From a candidate division KSB1 bacterium (GTDB lineage: Bacteria > Zhuqueibacterota > Zhuqueibacteria > JANLFK01 > Oleimicrobiaceae): DNA of 64,000 nt. The translations under genes and the position numbers were made by a program. Location: positions 1 through 64,000 of the forward strand of contig JANLFK010000001.1 in assembly GCA_024655945.1 (NCBI GenBank). The letters are read 5' to 3'. The notes below the pieces were generated by a model. That model made no database searches. It saw nothing but the letters and a program-made list of their open reading frames with translations, and was not told where the DNA came from. Of the stretch, positions 25,923 through 36,089 are shown one piece after another (within the stretch, counting starts at the first letter, position 1; the number at the start of each line of letters is the position of its first letter).

Positions 25923-26686
25923 GAGTGACCACCCTGGCCTACCACCTGGTCGATGGCAAGTTCTACGCCGGGGTCACGCGGGTCACGCCGCGCGCCTTCG
26001 CCCGGCAGATGAAGTATCTGGCCGACCATGGCTTCACCTCGTGCCTTCCCTGCGCGGACAATGACACAGCCTCGATGGAAAAGCGCGTGTGCATCACCTT
26101 TGACGATGGCTATGAATGCGTCTACAGCAATGCGTTTCCAATCCTGCAACGGCACGGCTTTCGTGCCTGCGTTTTTGCAATTGCGGGGTACGTGGGCAAG
26201 AGCAACGCGTGGGACGTGCGCCTTAGCGCACCAGTGCGTCACCTGAGCTGGCAGCAGCTTTCCGCCCTGGCAGCGGCCGGATGGGAGGTCGGCTCGCATT
26301 CGCTCTCGCACCTGCCGTTGACCTGGGTGGGCACGGCTCGACTGCGCTCGGAGCTGAGGGACTCGAAGGCATTGCTGGAGGATCGGCTTGGCAGACCCGT
26401 GCGCTTCTTCTCATATCCGTTCGGCGTCCTCTCTGAGGGAGTTGTCGCGGCGGTGCAGGAGGCTGGCTACAAGGCCGCCTATGGCATGTACCTTTCCAGA
26501 GAGTTGAGCAAGCCAAGCTTGCGACCTTTCAATCGGGAGCGAAGGGCTGTTTACCTTCTTGATAGTCTCAAGTGCTTTGTCAGGAAAGCGGAGGGCACGG
26601 GGGAGGCTTTCCGGCTTTTCACCGAAAGGCTGGTGAGTTTCGCCTCGCGAGGGAGCGTTTTGCTGATGGCCTCAAAAATCACTTGA
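25919..26686 (+). CDS. Polysaccharide deacetylase (NodB domain)
   Basis: A 255-residue carbohydrate esterase 4-like protein. The ITFDDGYE motif provides the catalytic Asp and first metal Asp, and SHSLSHL gives the two metal-binding His; FFSYPFG is the conserved late motif. Such enzymes remove acetyl groups from peptidoglycan or other amino sugars. There is no clear signal peptide in this reading. GTG at 25919 overlaps the M16 stop, so the two genes are co-translated. Confidence 0.82.
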   Translation: MRVTTLAYHLVDGKFYAGVTRVTPRAFARQMKYLADHGFTSCLPCADNDTASMEKRVCITFDDGYECVYSNAFPILQRHGFRACVFAIAGYVGKSNAWDVRLSAPVRHLSWQQLSALAAAGWEVGSHSLSHLPLTWVGTARLRSELRDSKALLEDRLGRPVRFFSYPFGVLSEGVVAAVQEAGYKAAYGMYLSRELSKPSLRPFNRERRAVYLLDSLKCFVRKAEGTGEAFRLFTERLVSFASRGSVLLMASKIT

Positions 26687-26711
26687 CTATTTCCCCACAA
26701 TTTGCTATAGT
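26683..26711 (+). promoter_or_regulatory. Sigma70 promoter for the MerR-type gene
   Basis: TTGACT (26683-26688), 17 bases, TATAGT (26706-26711), overlapping the end of the deacetylase gene. It should drive the regulator gene and tRNA-Pro(GGG). Confidence 0.7.
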
Positions 26712-26748
26712 TACATCGGCATCAGGTAGCGGACTCCGAGGCGTGGGG

Positions 26749-27210
<462 letters not shown>

Positions 27211-27215
27211 CGCGC

Positions 27216-27252
27216 GGCCCGCACCTGCACTTGTCGCAGGCGCGGGCCTTTT
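27216..27252 (+). terminator. Intrinsic terminator after tRNA-Pro(GGG)
   Basis: GGCCCGC (27216-27222) pairs with GCGGGCC (27242-27248), with an inner CCTGC/GCAGG pair, followed by TTTT. Confidence 0.8.
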
Positions 27253-27337
27253 CTCAACTGCACACCGACGCCAACCGTTGCGGACGGTGAGTGGCGAAGA
27301 AGAAGCCAAAGGTTGAGCTCCGAGGGCAAGATTTGGG

Positions 27338-27366
27338 TTGCATCTTGTCTTTGAATAGAGTAAATT
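27338..27366 (+). promoter_or_regulatory. Sigma70-like promoter before the GT2 gene
   Basis: TTGCAT (27338-27343), 17 bases, TAAATT (27361-27366). Confidence 0.5.
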
Positions 27367-27379
27367 TACAAAGCGAGCT

Positions 27380-28213
27380 GTGGCTTGTCACGTTGCGGTT
27401 GAGAGCCCTGTGCGTCCCGCTCATCGGCAGCGCGGCTGGATGGGGTGGCACGGGCGCCCCGTGAAGTGCGGCTCGGCACATGCTGGGGCTGGGGGAGAAG
27501 ATGAGGTTCGCATCGCAGCAGTCATACCTGCGCTCGATGCTGCGCCCACCCTTGCGGAGGTCGTATGTCGGTTGCGTGCAACTCTTGGCGGCGTTCCTAT
27601 ATGCGTGGTAGATGACGGTTCCACGGACGGGACCCCGCGGGTGGCGGGCGAACTTGGTTGCATGCTGGTTCGGCATCCGCAAAACTACGGCAAGGGCGCA
27701 GCGTTGCGGTCCGGTTTTCTCGCAGTGCAGAGAGCGGCGGACCTCATCCTCACGATTGATGCCGACGGGCAGCACGACCCGCGAGAGGTGCCACGCTTCT
27801 TGCAGCGGCTCCGCCAAAGTGGCCTGGACATTGTCGTGGGAGATCGCATGTCGCGCCGTGGGGCGATGCCCCGCGACCGCTACTTGAGCAACCGTCTGAG
27901 CTCGGCTGTCCTGTCCGTTGTGGCCGGCGTCGCTATCCGGGACAGTCAGTGTGGGTTTCGTCTATTCCGGGCGAAGGTCCTCGAGAAAATCTCGCTGACG
28001 ACGACCTATTTCGAGACGGAAAGCGAGTTTCTGGTAAAGGCGGCGTGGGCGGGCTTCAAAATCGGAACGGTTTCGATTGCGGCGACCTACGCCAGTCAGA
28101 GAAGCCACATCTCGCGGTGGCGTGATACGCTGCGTTTCCTGAAATTGATGATTGCCTTACTGAGAGAACGGTCCGGACTGGGTCAAACAAAGTGCAGAAC
28201 GGAGAAAGAGTAG
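27380..28213 (+). CDS. GT2 glycosyltransferase (dolichol-P-mannose synthase-like)
   Basis: The core has the GT-A pattern: IAAVIPALDAAPTLAEVV, then VVDDGSTDGT, LTIDADGQHDP (DxD metal site) and QCGFRLFRAKVL. It would transfer a sugar from a nucleotide donor to a polyprenyl phosphate or other acceptor at the membrane. The start is unclear. The 43 residues ahead of the conserved core look unlike the family. Possible starts are GTG 27380, ATG 27440 and GTG 27461, none with a good ribosome site. An ATG at 27501 behind GGGGGAG is one base out of frame. Confidence 0.75.
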   Translation: MACHVAVESPVRPAHRQRGWMGWHGRPVKCGSAHAGAGGEDEVRIAAVIPALDAAPTLAEVVCRLRATLGGVPICVVDDGSTDGTPRVAGELGCMLVRHPQNYGKGAALRSGFLAVQRAADLILTIDADGQHDPREVPRFLQRLRQSGLDIVVGDRMSRRGAMPRDRYLSNRLSSAVLSVVAGVAIRDSQCGFRLFRAKVLEKISLTTTYFETESEFLVKAAWAGFKIGTVSIAATYASQRSHISRWRDTLRFLKLMIALLRERSGLGQTKCRTEKE

Positions 28214-28215
28214 CG

Positions 28216-28845
28216 GTGGGGGTCCTGGGCGCCGAGGAATCGGCCAAGCGCAAGGCCGCAAACCCGATCCGCAGGCTTTATGATTGGGTGCTGAAATGGG
28301 CTGAGACGCGTTACGGCTGGCTGGTTCTGGTTCTTCTCGCGTTTGCCGAGTCCTCGTTCTTCCCGGTGCCTCCCGACGTGTTATTGATTGCGCTGGCATT
28401 GGCCGTGCCGAAGCGCGCGTTCCAGTACGCAGGCTCTGCGACCGCGGCCTCGGTCATCGGCGGGCTTGGGGGGTACGGAATTGGCATCGCGCTCATGGAA
28501 GCAATTGGCTGGAGGATAGTGCACTTCTATCATGCAGAGGAGCTCTTTCGACGGCTTTTTGACACCTTCAACCAGTACAGCTTCTGGGCGGTCTTGTCGG
28601 CGGCCTTGACGCCCATCCCATATAAGATCTTCACCATATCGGCAGGGGCTGCGGGCTCGCCGCTCGCGAGTTTCGTGATAGCGTCGATTCTCGGCCGCGG
28701 GATGCGTTTCTTTGCAGTGGCTGTCCTGCTGTATGTGTGGGGAGAGAAAGTGAGAACGTTGATCGATCGGTATTTCAACGCCGCAACGGTGGTGTGCTTG
28801 CTGCTTCTGATCGGCGGCTTTTTGCTTCTCAAGTACGTCGTGTAG
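28216..28845 (+). CDS. VTT/DedA-like (YqaA-type) membrane protein
   Basis: A 209-residue integral membrane protein. FAESSFFPVPPDVLLIALAL near residues 45-65 and the later ALTPIPYKIFTISAGAAG are the two re-entrant motifs of the VTT/SNARE-associated (DedA superfamily) domain. Several hydrophobic helices are visible. DedA-type proteins move lipid carriers such as undecaprenyl phosphate across membranes, which fits the GT2 neighbour, but the role here is inferred. I chose GTG at 28216 behind GGAGAAAGAG; an earlier GTG at 28192 overlaps the GT2 end. Confidence 0.8.
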   Translation: MGVLGAEESAKRKAANPIRRLYDWVLKWAETRYGWLVLVLLAFAESSFFPVPPDVLLIALALAVPKRAFQYAGSATAASVIGGLGGYGIGIALMEAIGWRIVHFYHAEELFRRLFDTFNQYSFWAVLSAALTPIPYKIFTISAGAAGSPLASFVIASILGRGMRFFAVAVLLYVWGEKVRTLIDRYFNAATVVCLLLLIGGFLLLKYVV

Positions 28846-28851
28846 GCAGAT

Positions 28852-28929
28852 CGGGGCGTAGCGCAGCTCGGATAGCGCGCCTGCTTCGGGAGCAGGAGGT
28901 CGGCGGTTCAAATCCGCCCGCCCCGACCA
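28852..28929 (+). tRNA. tRNA-Pro (anticodon CGG)
   Basis: The acceptor CGGGGCG pairs with CGCCCCG, the anticodon stem CCTGC/GCAGG carries loop TTCGGGA, the T arm is GGCGG-TTCAAAT-CCGCC, and CCA is encoded. The acceptor stem is identical to that of the Pro(GGG) tRNA 1.7 kb upstream, but that one lacks the encoded CCA. Confidence 0.93.
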
Positions 28930-28930
28930 C

Positions 28931-28976
28931 GGTTCAATCCCCGGTGAGCGCGACCGGAGGGTTGAACCTTTTCTTT
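28931..28976 (+). terminator. Intrinsic terminator after tRNA-Pro(CGG)
   Basis: GGTTCAA (28931-28937) pairs with TTGAACC (28962-28968), with an inner CCGGT/ACCGG pair, then TTTTCTTT. Confidence 0.85.
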
Positions 28977-29007
28977 AAGGTGCAGATATTGACACCAGGA
29001 GGTTGAT

Positions 29008-31467
29008 GTGAGCAGGAAAGGTGGTTATCCATTCGCCGAGATCGAGGAAAAGTGGCAGCGGAGGTGGCAGGAAACCGGCCTCTACCGCACCGACATGTCC
29101 AAGACGGAAAAGAAGCTCTATTGCCTGGTGATGTTCCTGTATCCGTCTGCGGACAAGCTGCACATCGGTCACTGGTACAACTATGCGCCTACCGACAGCT
29201 GGGCACGTTTCAAGCGGATGCAGGGTTACAATGTTTTTGAGCCCATGGGATACGACGCATTCGGCCTGCCTGCCGAGAACTATGCCATAAAGAAGGGCGT
29301 ACATCCGGCAATTAGCACCGCGGAGAACATCCGCTACATTCGCAAGCAACTTGAGCGCTTCGGCGCAATGTACGACTGGGAAAAGGAAATCGACACCAGT
29401 TCCCCGCGGTACTACAAATGGACCCAGTGGTTCTTCCTAAAGCTTTATGAACATGGGCTGGCCTACAGGGCCAAGGCACCCGTGAACTGGTGCCCGCAGT
29501 GCAGGACCGTGCTTGCCAACGAACAGGTGATCGATGGTCGCTGCGAGCGTTGCTCGACTGAGGTCACTCGCCGCGACCTCGAGCAGTGGTTTTTCCGCAT
29601 CACCAACTACGCAGAGCGCCTCCTGGAAGGTCACAAGAGACTGCAGTGGCCGGAGAAGACCATCACCATGCAGCGCAACTGGATTGGGCGCAGCGAAGGC
29701 GCTCAGATTCGCTTCCCCGTCAAAGGTCATGATGCCGCCGTCGAGGTGTTCACCACGCGTCCGGACACCCTGTTCGGGGCCACCTACATGGTGCTTGCCC
29801 CGGAGCATCCTTTGGTCGAGATGGTCACCACAGAATGGCAACGGGATCAGGTCCGGGACTACGTGGAGTGGTGCCGCAGAAAGAGCGAAATCGAGAGAAC
29901 CAGTACTGAAAAGGAGAAGACGGGCGTTTTCACCGGCGCCTTCACCATCAACCCGATAAATGGCCGTGACATTCCCATCTGGATTGCCGATTATGTGTTG
30001 CTTTCGTACGGCACTGGCGCGGTGATGGCGGTGCCAGCCCATGATCAAAGGGACTATGAGTTTGCCGTCAAGTATGGACTGCCGATCGTCCAGGTCGTCG
30101 CACCTCCAGAGGGCGAGCTCTTGCCCACGGACCGTGCTTACGAAGGGCCAGGGGTGCTCGTCAATTCCGGTGAATTTTCGGGTATGGACTGGGAACTTGG
30201 CGGCAAAGCAATCGTGCAGGCTTTGCAGCGTCAAGGGATGGCGGACTTTAGGGTCACCTACAAGCTTCGGGACTGGCTGATTTCCCGGCAGAGGTATTGG
30301 GGTGCGCCGATTCCCATTGTCTATTGCGAAAAGTGTGGCATAGTCCCTGTTCCCGAAAGGGATTTGCCGGTACTCCTCCCACAGAACGTGAAGTTTACCG
30401 GCCAGGGTGAGTCGCCTCTGGCCACCGTACCCGAGTTCGTCAACACGACGTGCCCGCAGTGTGGTGGAGCCGCCCGCCGCGAAGTGGACACCATGGACAC
30501 CTTCGTCTGCTCTTCGTGGTACTTCCTAAGGTTTCCCAGTCCGCACTGCGACGACCGCCCCTTCGACCCAGAGATCGCGGACAAATGGCTGCCCGTGGAC
30601 CAGTACGTCGGTGGTGCTGAGCACGCTGTTATGCATCTGCTGTACGCGCGCTTTTTCACTATGGCTCTCAAAGACATGGGCCTGGTCAAATTCGACGAGC
30701 CTTTCGTGCGCCTGGTCCATCAAGGCATTATTACCAACCGCGGCGCCAAGATGTCCAAATCGCACGGCAACGTAATTAACCCGGAACCGTACCGCGATCG
30801 CTACGGGTCGGATACCTTCCGCATGTTCATGATGTTCATGGGAGACTACACCGAGGGCGGCGACTGGAGCGACGAAGGCATCGCCGGTGTATATCGTTTC
30901 CTGAACCGAGTCTGGCGGCTTGTGCAAATGTTCCGCGAGCGGCCGCCGCGTGGCAACGAGAGCGAGCGGAGCAGCGAGTTGCTTCACCTCCAGCATCGTA
31001 CGGTCAAGGCCGTGACACAGGACCTGGAACGATTCCATTTCAACACAGCCATCAGCCGGCTCATGGAATTTGTCTCGGGTATCTACTCGTACATCGAACA
31101 GGTGCCCGTCGAGCAACAGAATGAGCAAGTGTTGACTGGAGCGGTGCGGACACTGATACAATGCTTGGCGCCATTTGCGCCGCACCTCGGCGAAGAGCTT
31201 TGGGAACAGATTGAGGGAGCTTATAGCGTGTTTGATTCCGGGTGGCCGATCTACGACGAGAAGTTAGCCACGCGGGACATGGTCACTGTGGTCTTTCAGG
31301 TCAACGGCAAGCTTCGCTCCTCGGCGTCTGTGCAGCGCGGTTCATCCGAAGAGGCGCTCAAGGAGCTGGCGCTGCGTGATGAGCGCGTGCGTAAGTTTGT
31401 TGGTGAGAAGAGTATCCGTCGAGTAGTCGTCGTACCGGACAAGTTAGTAAATGTGGTGGTGGGTTGA
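29008..31467 (+). CDS. leuS: Leucyl-tRNA synthetase
   Basis: An 819-residue class I synthetase that charges tRNA-Leu. HIGH-type motif LHIGHWYNY lies near residue 50, followed by GYDAFGLPAENYAIK. The CP1 editing domain holds TTRPDTLFGATYMVLAPEHP and GTGAVMAVPAHD. KMSKS appears as GAKMSKSHGNVINP near residue 590. GTG at 29008 is the start, five bases after AGGAGG. It has the bacterial length and ends convergently with the - strand locus. Confidence 0.95.
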   Translation: MSRKGGYPFAEIEEKWQRRWQETGLYRTDMSKTEKKLYCLVMFLYPSADKLHIGHWYNYAPTDSWARFKRMQGYNVFEPMGYDAFGLPAENYAIKKGVHPAISTAENIRYIRKQLERFGAMYDWEKEIDTSSPRYYKWTQWFFLKLYEHGLAYRAKAPVNWCPQCRTVLANEQVIDGRCERCSTEVTRRDLEQWFFRITNYAERLLEGHKRLQWPEKTITMQRNWIGRSEGAQIRFPVKGHDAAVEVFTTRPDTLFGATYMVLAPEHPLVEMVTTEWQRDQVRDYVEWCRRKSEIERTSTEKEKTGVFTGAFTINPINGRDIPIWIADYVLLSYGTGAVMAVPAHDQRDYEFAVKYGLPIVQVVAPPEGELLPTDRAYEGPGVLVNSGEFSGMDWELGGKAIVQALQRQGMADFRVTYKLRDWLISRQRYWGAPIPIVYCEKCGIVPVPERDLPVLLPQNVKFTGQGESPLATVPEFVNTTCPQCGGAARREVDTMDTFVCSSWYFLRFPSPHCDDRPFDPEIADKWLPVDQYVGGAEHAVMHLLYARFFTMALKDMGLVKFDEPFVRLVHQGIITNRGAKMSKSHGNVINPEPYRDRYGSDTFRMFMMFMGDYTEGGDWSDEGIAGVYRFLNRVWRLVQMFRERPPRGNESERSSELLHLQHRTVKAVTQDLERFHFNTAISRLMEFVSGIYSYIEQVPVEQQNEQVLTGAVRTLIQCLAPFAPHLGEELWEQIEGAYSVFDSGWPIYDEKLATRDMVTVVFQVNGKLRSSASVQRGSSEEALKELALRDERVRKFVGEKSIRRVVVVPDKLVNVVVG

Positions 31468-31558
31468 GGGTCGGGAAAAGGGGAGCGGGCCGATGTAACA
31501 TAACGCGTGTTATAGTGCACTGCGTCCTGCTTCACTAACCCCTCCCCTCCTCAGCAAT

Positions 31559-32452
<894 letters not shown>

Positions 32453-32604
32453 CGTTTCAGCTCCTGCTCATCATCCCTGTCTGCGATTGGTTGCAATGCG
32501 CGAGAGCTCGCCCAAGCGGGCTCGCCAGGCTCATATCTGCAACCACCACACCGAAACGACCCGCTCGCGCCTATACCCACTCGGTGACCGAGCGCTCGTA
32601 CTCC

Positions 32605-33864
32605 TTACGGCTGGGTTGTCCGCAGCCTGTAGAGCACTTCTCCGGCCTTTTCCACGAGCAGCACCCCGTCCTGCTCCCGGTTCCGCCACTCATCGAGGTC
32701 AATTGTTCGCCAGTCGCGATACCCAAGGTTAATCTGCCTGCAGGTATCTTCGGGAATGGCGGTCGCGAGAGACACGTTGATTCTGGGCCGCTCTACGCCA
32801 CCCTCGTAGCTGCCCGCCCCTTTCACATGCGTCGAGTGCGCGAGCACGCCACGCGGGACGTCACTAAAGCGTTCCATCTGTGCCAGATAATAGTCGCGAA
32901 CGTGATAGCCAATCCGTCGCAATGTTGCGCCGTGTGTGTATGAGATTTCCGAAATGTGCGGGGCACAGACGATGAGCTCTCCCCCGTCGGCCACCACAGG
33001 CTCCAGCTTGTACATGACCTTACCTGCCACCCAGAGGTCCTCGTAGTTGGGAGGCGCAATGCCCAGCACCCGAGTGTAGGGCCCATCGACGTAGCGAATG
33101 TGGACCCTCGCCGACAGATCAGCCGCCCTCGACCAAGCCTCCTCATTGTCTCCCACATAGAGGCCCTTGAGCGCACCCTGGTGGTACACCATGTTGAAGT
33201 ACAACCGAGGCACGGGCAGAAAGGAAGCAGCGCGATCAAGCAGTCTTCTTATTGGATTGTCCCTAATGCCATTTAGAACAAGATTTGTGATGATTGCTGA
33301 AAGCCAATGAAAAAAGCTAATGAACTCTGCCCCTGAGACCCCTGGGAAAAGGTACTTGTTCCCCCCAGAAAACCCGGCGACTTCGTGGGGGACGACAGGA
33401 CTTAGAATGAGAAGCAAATCATAGTCGAAAAGCGCGCTCGCGACGGTGACTCGGGCCGCTTCTTTCAGTAGTCCCCCAGAGATTTCCCCGATCTCCTCTT
33501 TGGAGATGGTGCCGATAAGGCTCAATTGATCGGCCTTGTCGTAAGCATGGTTGATGAAGCAGATGTCTTTGTAACACGTCTGCACCTCTGAGGTCGATAC
33601 ACCGACGCGCTCAGCAATCCTATCCGCGCTGAGGGGCTGGTGCGTCCCCAGCGCAATCATGAAGTCAAGGGACTTCACTGTGGGTCGCACCGCCTCGAGA
33701 AGGAGCCTGAAGAACAGCGGAATGGGCGCATTGCGAGTGAGGTCCGGGATTATCACGAGCACGCGCTTGTTCGCCAACTGCAGCTGCGAAAGCGCATCGA
33801 GGGCTATCTCGCGAACCTCTTTTTCCGAAAGGAACCCTTCGGGATCTCCCCTTCCGATGAGCAT
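32605..33864 (-). CDS. LarA-family nickel-pincer racemase/epimerase
   Basis: A 419-residue DUF2088/LarA-type protein. Key residues of lactate racemase can be matched: D41 and R44 (PDLTR), H75 (LGTHQ), H160 (VPHEVAGF), the pincer-binding lysine K170 (SGGNK) and H186 (FFHWL). The family inverts the carbon bearing the hydroxyl of 2-hydroxy acids, using a nickel-pincer nucleotide made by LarB, LarC and LarE, which are not in this window. Position next to 6-phosphogluconate dehydrogenase and a uronate reductase suggests a six-carbon aldonate such as gluconate/mannonate. I chose the ATG at 33864 behind GAGGAG; a GTG at 33888 would overlap gnd. Confidence 0.8.
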   Translation of the reverse strand: MLIGRGDPEGFLSEKEVREIALDALSQLQLANKRVLVIIPDLTRNAPIPLFFRLLLEAVRPTVKSLDFMIALGTHQPLSADRIAERVGVSTSEVQTCYKDICFINHAYDKADQLSLIGTISKEEIGEISGGLLKEAARVTVASALFDYDLLLILSPVVPHEVAGFSGGNKYLFPGVSGAEFISFFHWLSAIITNLVLNGIRDNPIRRLLDRAASFLPVPRLYFNMVYHQGALKGLYVGDNEEAWSRAADLSARVHIRYVDGPYTRVLGIAPPNYEDLWVAGKVMYKLEPVVADGGELIVCAPHISEISYTHGATLRRIGYHVRDYYLAQMERFSDVPRGVLAHSTHVKGAGSYEGGVERPRINVSLATAIPEDTCRQINLGYRDWRTIDLDEWRNREQDGVLLVEKAGEVLYRLRTTQP

Positions 33865-33875
33865 GGTCTCCTCTT

Positions 33876-35285
33876 TCAGTCTGTCCACACGGTGTGAAAT
33901 ACGCCCGGCTTGTCGACTCGTCGGTACGTGTGTGCTCCAAAGTAGTCGCGCTGCGCCTGAATCAAATTGGCAGGCAATACCGCGCTCCGGTAGCCATCGT
34001 AGTAGGCAAGGGCACTACCCAGAGCCGGACAAGGGATTCCGTTCTCCACCGCCCGCACAATAACTTCCCTCCACGCTTGTTGGCAACTGTGCAGCGCCTC
34101 GCGGAAATACGCATCCAGCATTAGATTGGCCAGGTCGGATGCTCTTTGGTAGGCTTCCCTGATCCTGTCCAGGAACTGTGCGCGAATGATGCAGCCCGCC
34201 CGCCATACGGAAGCGATCGCGCCAAAATCGAAATGCCACCAGTAGTCGCGGTCGGCAGCCCGCATTATCTGGAAGCCTTGAGCATAGGAGCAGATTTTTG
34301 CCGCGTAAAGAGCCTGGCGTATCTTCTCGATGAACTCGTCCCTGTCCTTCGCAGGAACAGGTCTTGGGCCAGATAGCTGGTCCGCGGCCCGTACGCGTTC
34401 TTCCTTCAAGGCGCTCAGCATGCGGGCCAAGACCGCCTCGGCAATTGTCTGCGCCGGCACACCGAGGTCAAGAGCGGCCTGGCTGGTCCACTTCCCTGTC
34501 CCCTTCTGCTCTGCAGTATCTAGAATGAGTTCAACCAGCGGTTTGCCCGTTTCCTCATCTCTCTTGCGCAACACCCGGGCGGTGATTTCAATCAAATAGC
34601 TCTTGAGGGGGCCAGCGTTCCAGTTTTCAAAAACAACAGACATCTCTTCCGCGCTGAGGGCGAGGAGCCGCGCCATGAGGAAATACGCCTCGCTGATCAT
34701 CTGCATGTCGGCGTACTCTATGCCGTTGTGCACCATCTTGATGAAGTGCCCAGCGCCGCCAGGCCCGATCCAGGTACAACACGGGGTTCCATCGTCGGCC
34801 TTCGCGGCGATAGCCTGAAGCATCTCGCGGAGATGGGGCCACGCTAGGGGGTTGCCTCCCGGCATGATGGCTGGGCCCCAAAGGGCTCCTTCTTCACCAC
34901 CGCTGATGCCGCTGCCAACGAAAAGTATGCCTGTCCCCTCAAGCTCTCTTAGGCGGCGTTCGGTATCCAGGAAGTGGCTGTTCCCGCCATCGATGAGGAT
35001 GTCCCCGGCGGCAAGCTGCCCTCTCAGACTGCTGATGACGGCGTCGATCGCCTGGCCTGCCGGCACCATTATGAGGATCTTCCTGGGGACCTCCAGGTGC
35101 ACAACAAACTCCTCGAGCGTGGGGTAAGCGGCAGCCTTCTTGCCCGCTACTTTGCGGCTGAACTCCAGCCTCTTCTTCTCATCAAGGTCAAAGCCGGCGA
35201 CGGAGTAACCGTGGCGCTCCAGGTTCAAAGCAAGGTTCTGGCCCATTACTCCCAGGCCAATCACGCCAATGAGGTGCTTGTCCAT
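33876..35285 (-). CDS. gnd: 6-phosphogluconate dehydrogenase, decarboxylating
   Basis: A 469-residue oxidoreductase turning 6-phosphogluconate into ribulose 5-phosphate, CO2 and NAD(P)H. The N-terminal Rossmann motif is IGVIGLGVMGQNLALN. The catalytic region contains GSGISGGEEGALWGPAIMPGG, GAGHFIKMVHNGIEYADMQ and, in the C-terminal domain, KGTGKWTSQAALDLG. Full family length. It sits inside the uronate run rather than with pentose phosphate genes, which is the argument for a gluconate branch. The ATG follows AAAGAGG. Confidence 0.93.
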   Translation of the reverse strand: MDKHLIGVIGLGVMGQNLALNLERHGYSVAGFDLDEKKRLEFSRKVAGKKAAAYPTLEEFVVHLEVPRKILIMVPAGQAIDAVISSLRGQLAAGDILIDGGNSHFLDTERRLRELEGTGILFVGSGISGGEEGALWGPAIMPGGNPLAWPHLREMLQAIAAKADDGTPCCTWIGPGGAGHFIKMVHNGIEYADMQMISEAYFLMARLLALSAEEMSVVFENWNAGPLKSYLIEITARVLRKRDEETGKPLVELILDTAEQKGTGKWTSQAALDLGVPAQTIAEAVLARMLSALKEERVRAADQLSGPRPVPAKDRDEFIEKIRQALYAAKICSYAQGFQIMRAADRDYWWHFDFGAIASVWRAGCIIRAQFLDRIREAYQRASDLANLMLDAYFREALHSCQQAWREVIVRAVENGIPCPALGSALAYYDGYRSAVLPANLIQAQRDYFGAHTYRRVDKPGVFHTVWTD

Positions 35286-35306
35286 CTTTTGCCTCTTTCT
35301 TTTCCC

Positions 35307-36086
35307 TCAGATAGTCATTGCTGAGAACCCGCCGTCCACGCGAACGATCGCCCCGGTGACGAAAGACGAGGCCTTCTCTGAAGCCAGCCACAGCACTGCT
35401 CCGGCAAGTTCTTCCGGTTCGCCGAACCGCCTCATCGGCGTGTGACTGAAGATGGCCTTAGTGCGGTCCTCGGTGAGCAGTCTCCGATTCTGCTCCGCCG
35501 GGAAAAAGCCCGGGGCAATTGCGTTAACACGCACCCTGTGCGGGGCCCACTCCCTTGCCAGAGACTGCGTCAGATTGTTCACTCCGGCCTTGGAAATGCT
35601 GTACGTGAAAACTTTCGACAGCGGAGGTCCAGACGAGGCCGAAGAGATGTTGATGATGCTCCCCCCTTCTCCCTGCTCGATCATCTTCCTGCCAAAAATC
35701 TGGCAAGCGAGAAACATGCTCTTCAGATTGACGTCGAGAATCTTGTTCCACTCTTCTTCGCCAATCTCGAAGAACGGCGTGGCAGAGTTTATCCCTGGCG
35801 CGTTGATGAGGATGTCAACCCGGTGGAAGGCCTCTTCAACTGCCTGGGCCGCGGCTGCCAGGTCGCTCTTGTTTGCGGCATCTGCGCGCAGCGCGATGGC
35901 CTCCCTGCCCAGCGCAGCTATCTCGGCGGCTCGTGCCGAAGCTTTCTCCAAGTCCAGGTCAACCACGACCACTCTCGCACCGGCCTTTGCCAGAGCCAGG
36001 CACATGGCACCGCCGAGCACACCACCTCCGCCGACGACGACCGCAACCTTGCCGTCCAAACCGAACAAATCCTCGAGGTAACCCAT
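35307..36086 (-). CDS. SDR oxidoreductase, probable fructuronate reductase
   Basis: A 259-residue short-chain dehydrogenase. The cofactor loop reads VVGGGGVLGGAM in place of the usual TGxxxGxG. The catalytic Ser lies in NISSASSG and the Tyr and Lys in YSISK. The Asp of VVVDLD after the second strand hints at NAD(H). The stop-to-start gap from uxaE is three bases. In that position it most likely reduces D-fructuronate to D-mannonate; a gluconate 5-dehydrogenase or KduD-like role cannot be excluded. The ATG follows GGAGAG. Confidence 0.75.
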   Translation of the reverse strand: MGYLEDLFGLDGKVAVVVGGGGVLGGAMCLALAKAGARVVVVDLDLEKASARAAEIAALGREAIALRADAANKSDLAAAAQAVEEAFHRVDILINAPGINSATPFFEIGEEEWNKILDVNLKSMFLACQIFGRKMIEQGEGGSIINISSASSGPPLSKVFTYSISKAGVNNLTQSLAREWAPHRVRVNAIAPGFFPAEQNRRLLTEDRTKAIFSHTPMRRFGEPEELAGAVLWLASEKASSFVTGAIVRVDGGFSAMTI

Positions 36087-36089
36087 GTT

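Noticed and set aside
31490-31516. Short palindrome between leuS and the HAD gene as an operator or terminator
   Set aside because: It has a partial dyad only, no U run, and lies between convergent gene ends where no promoter is needed.
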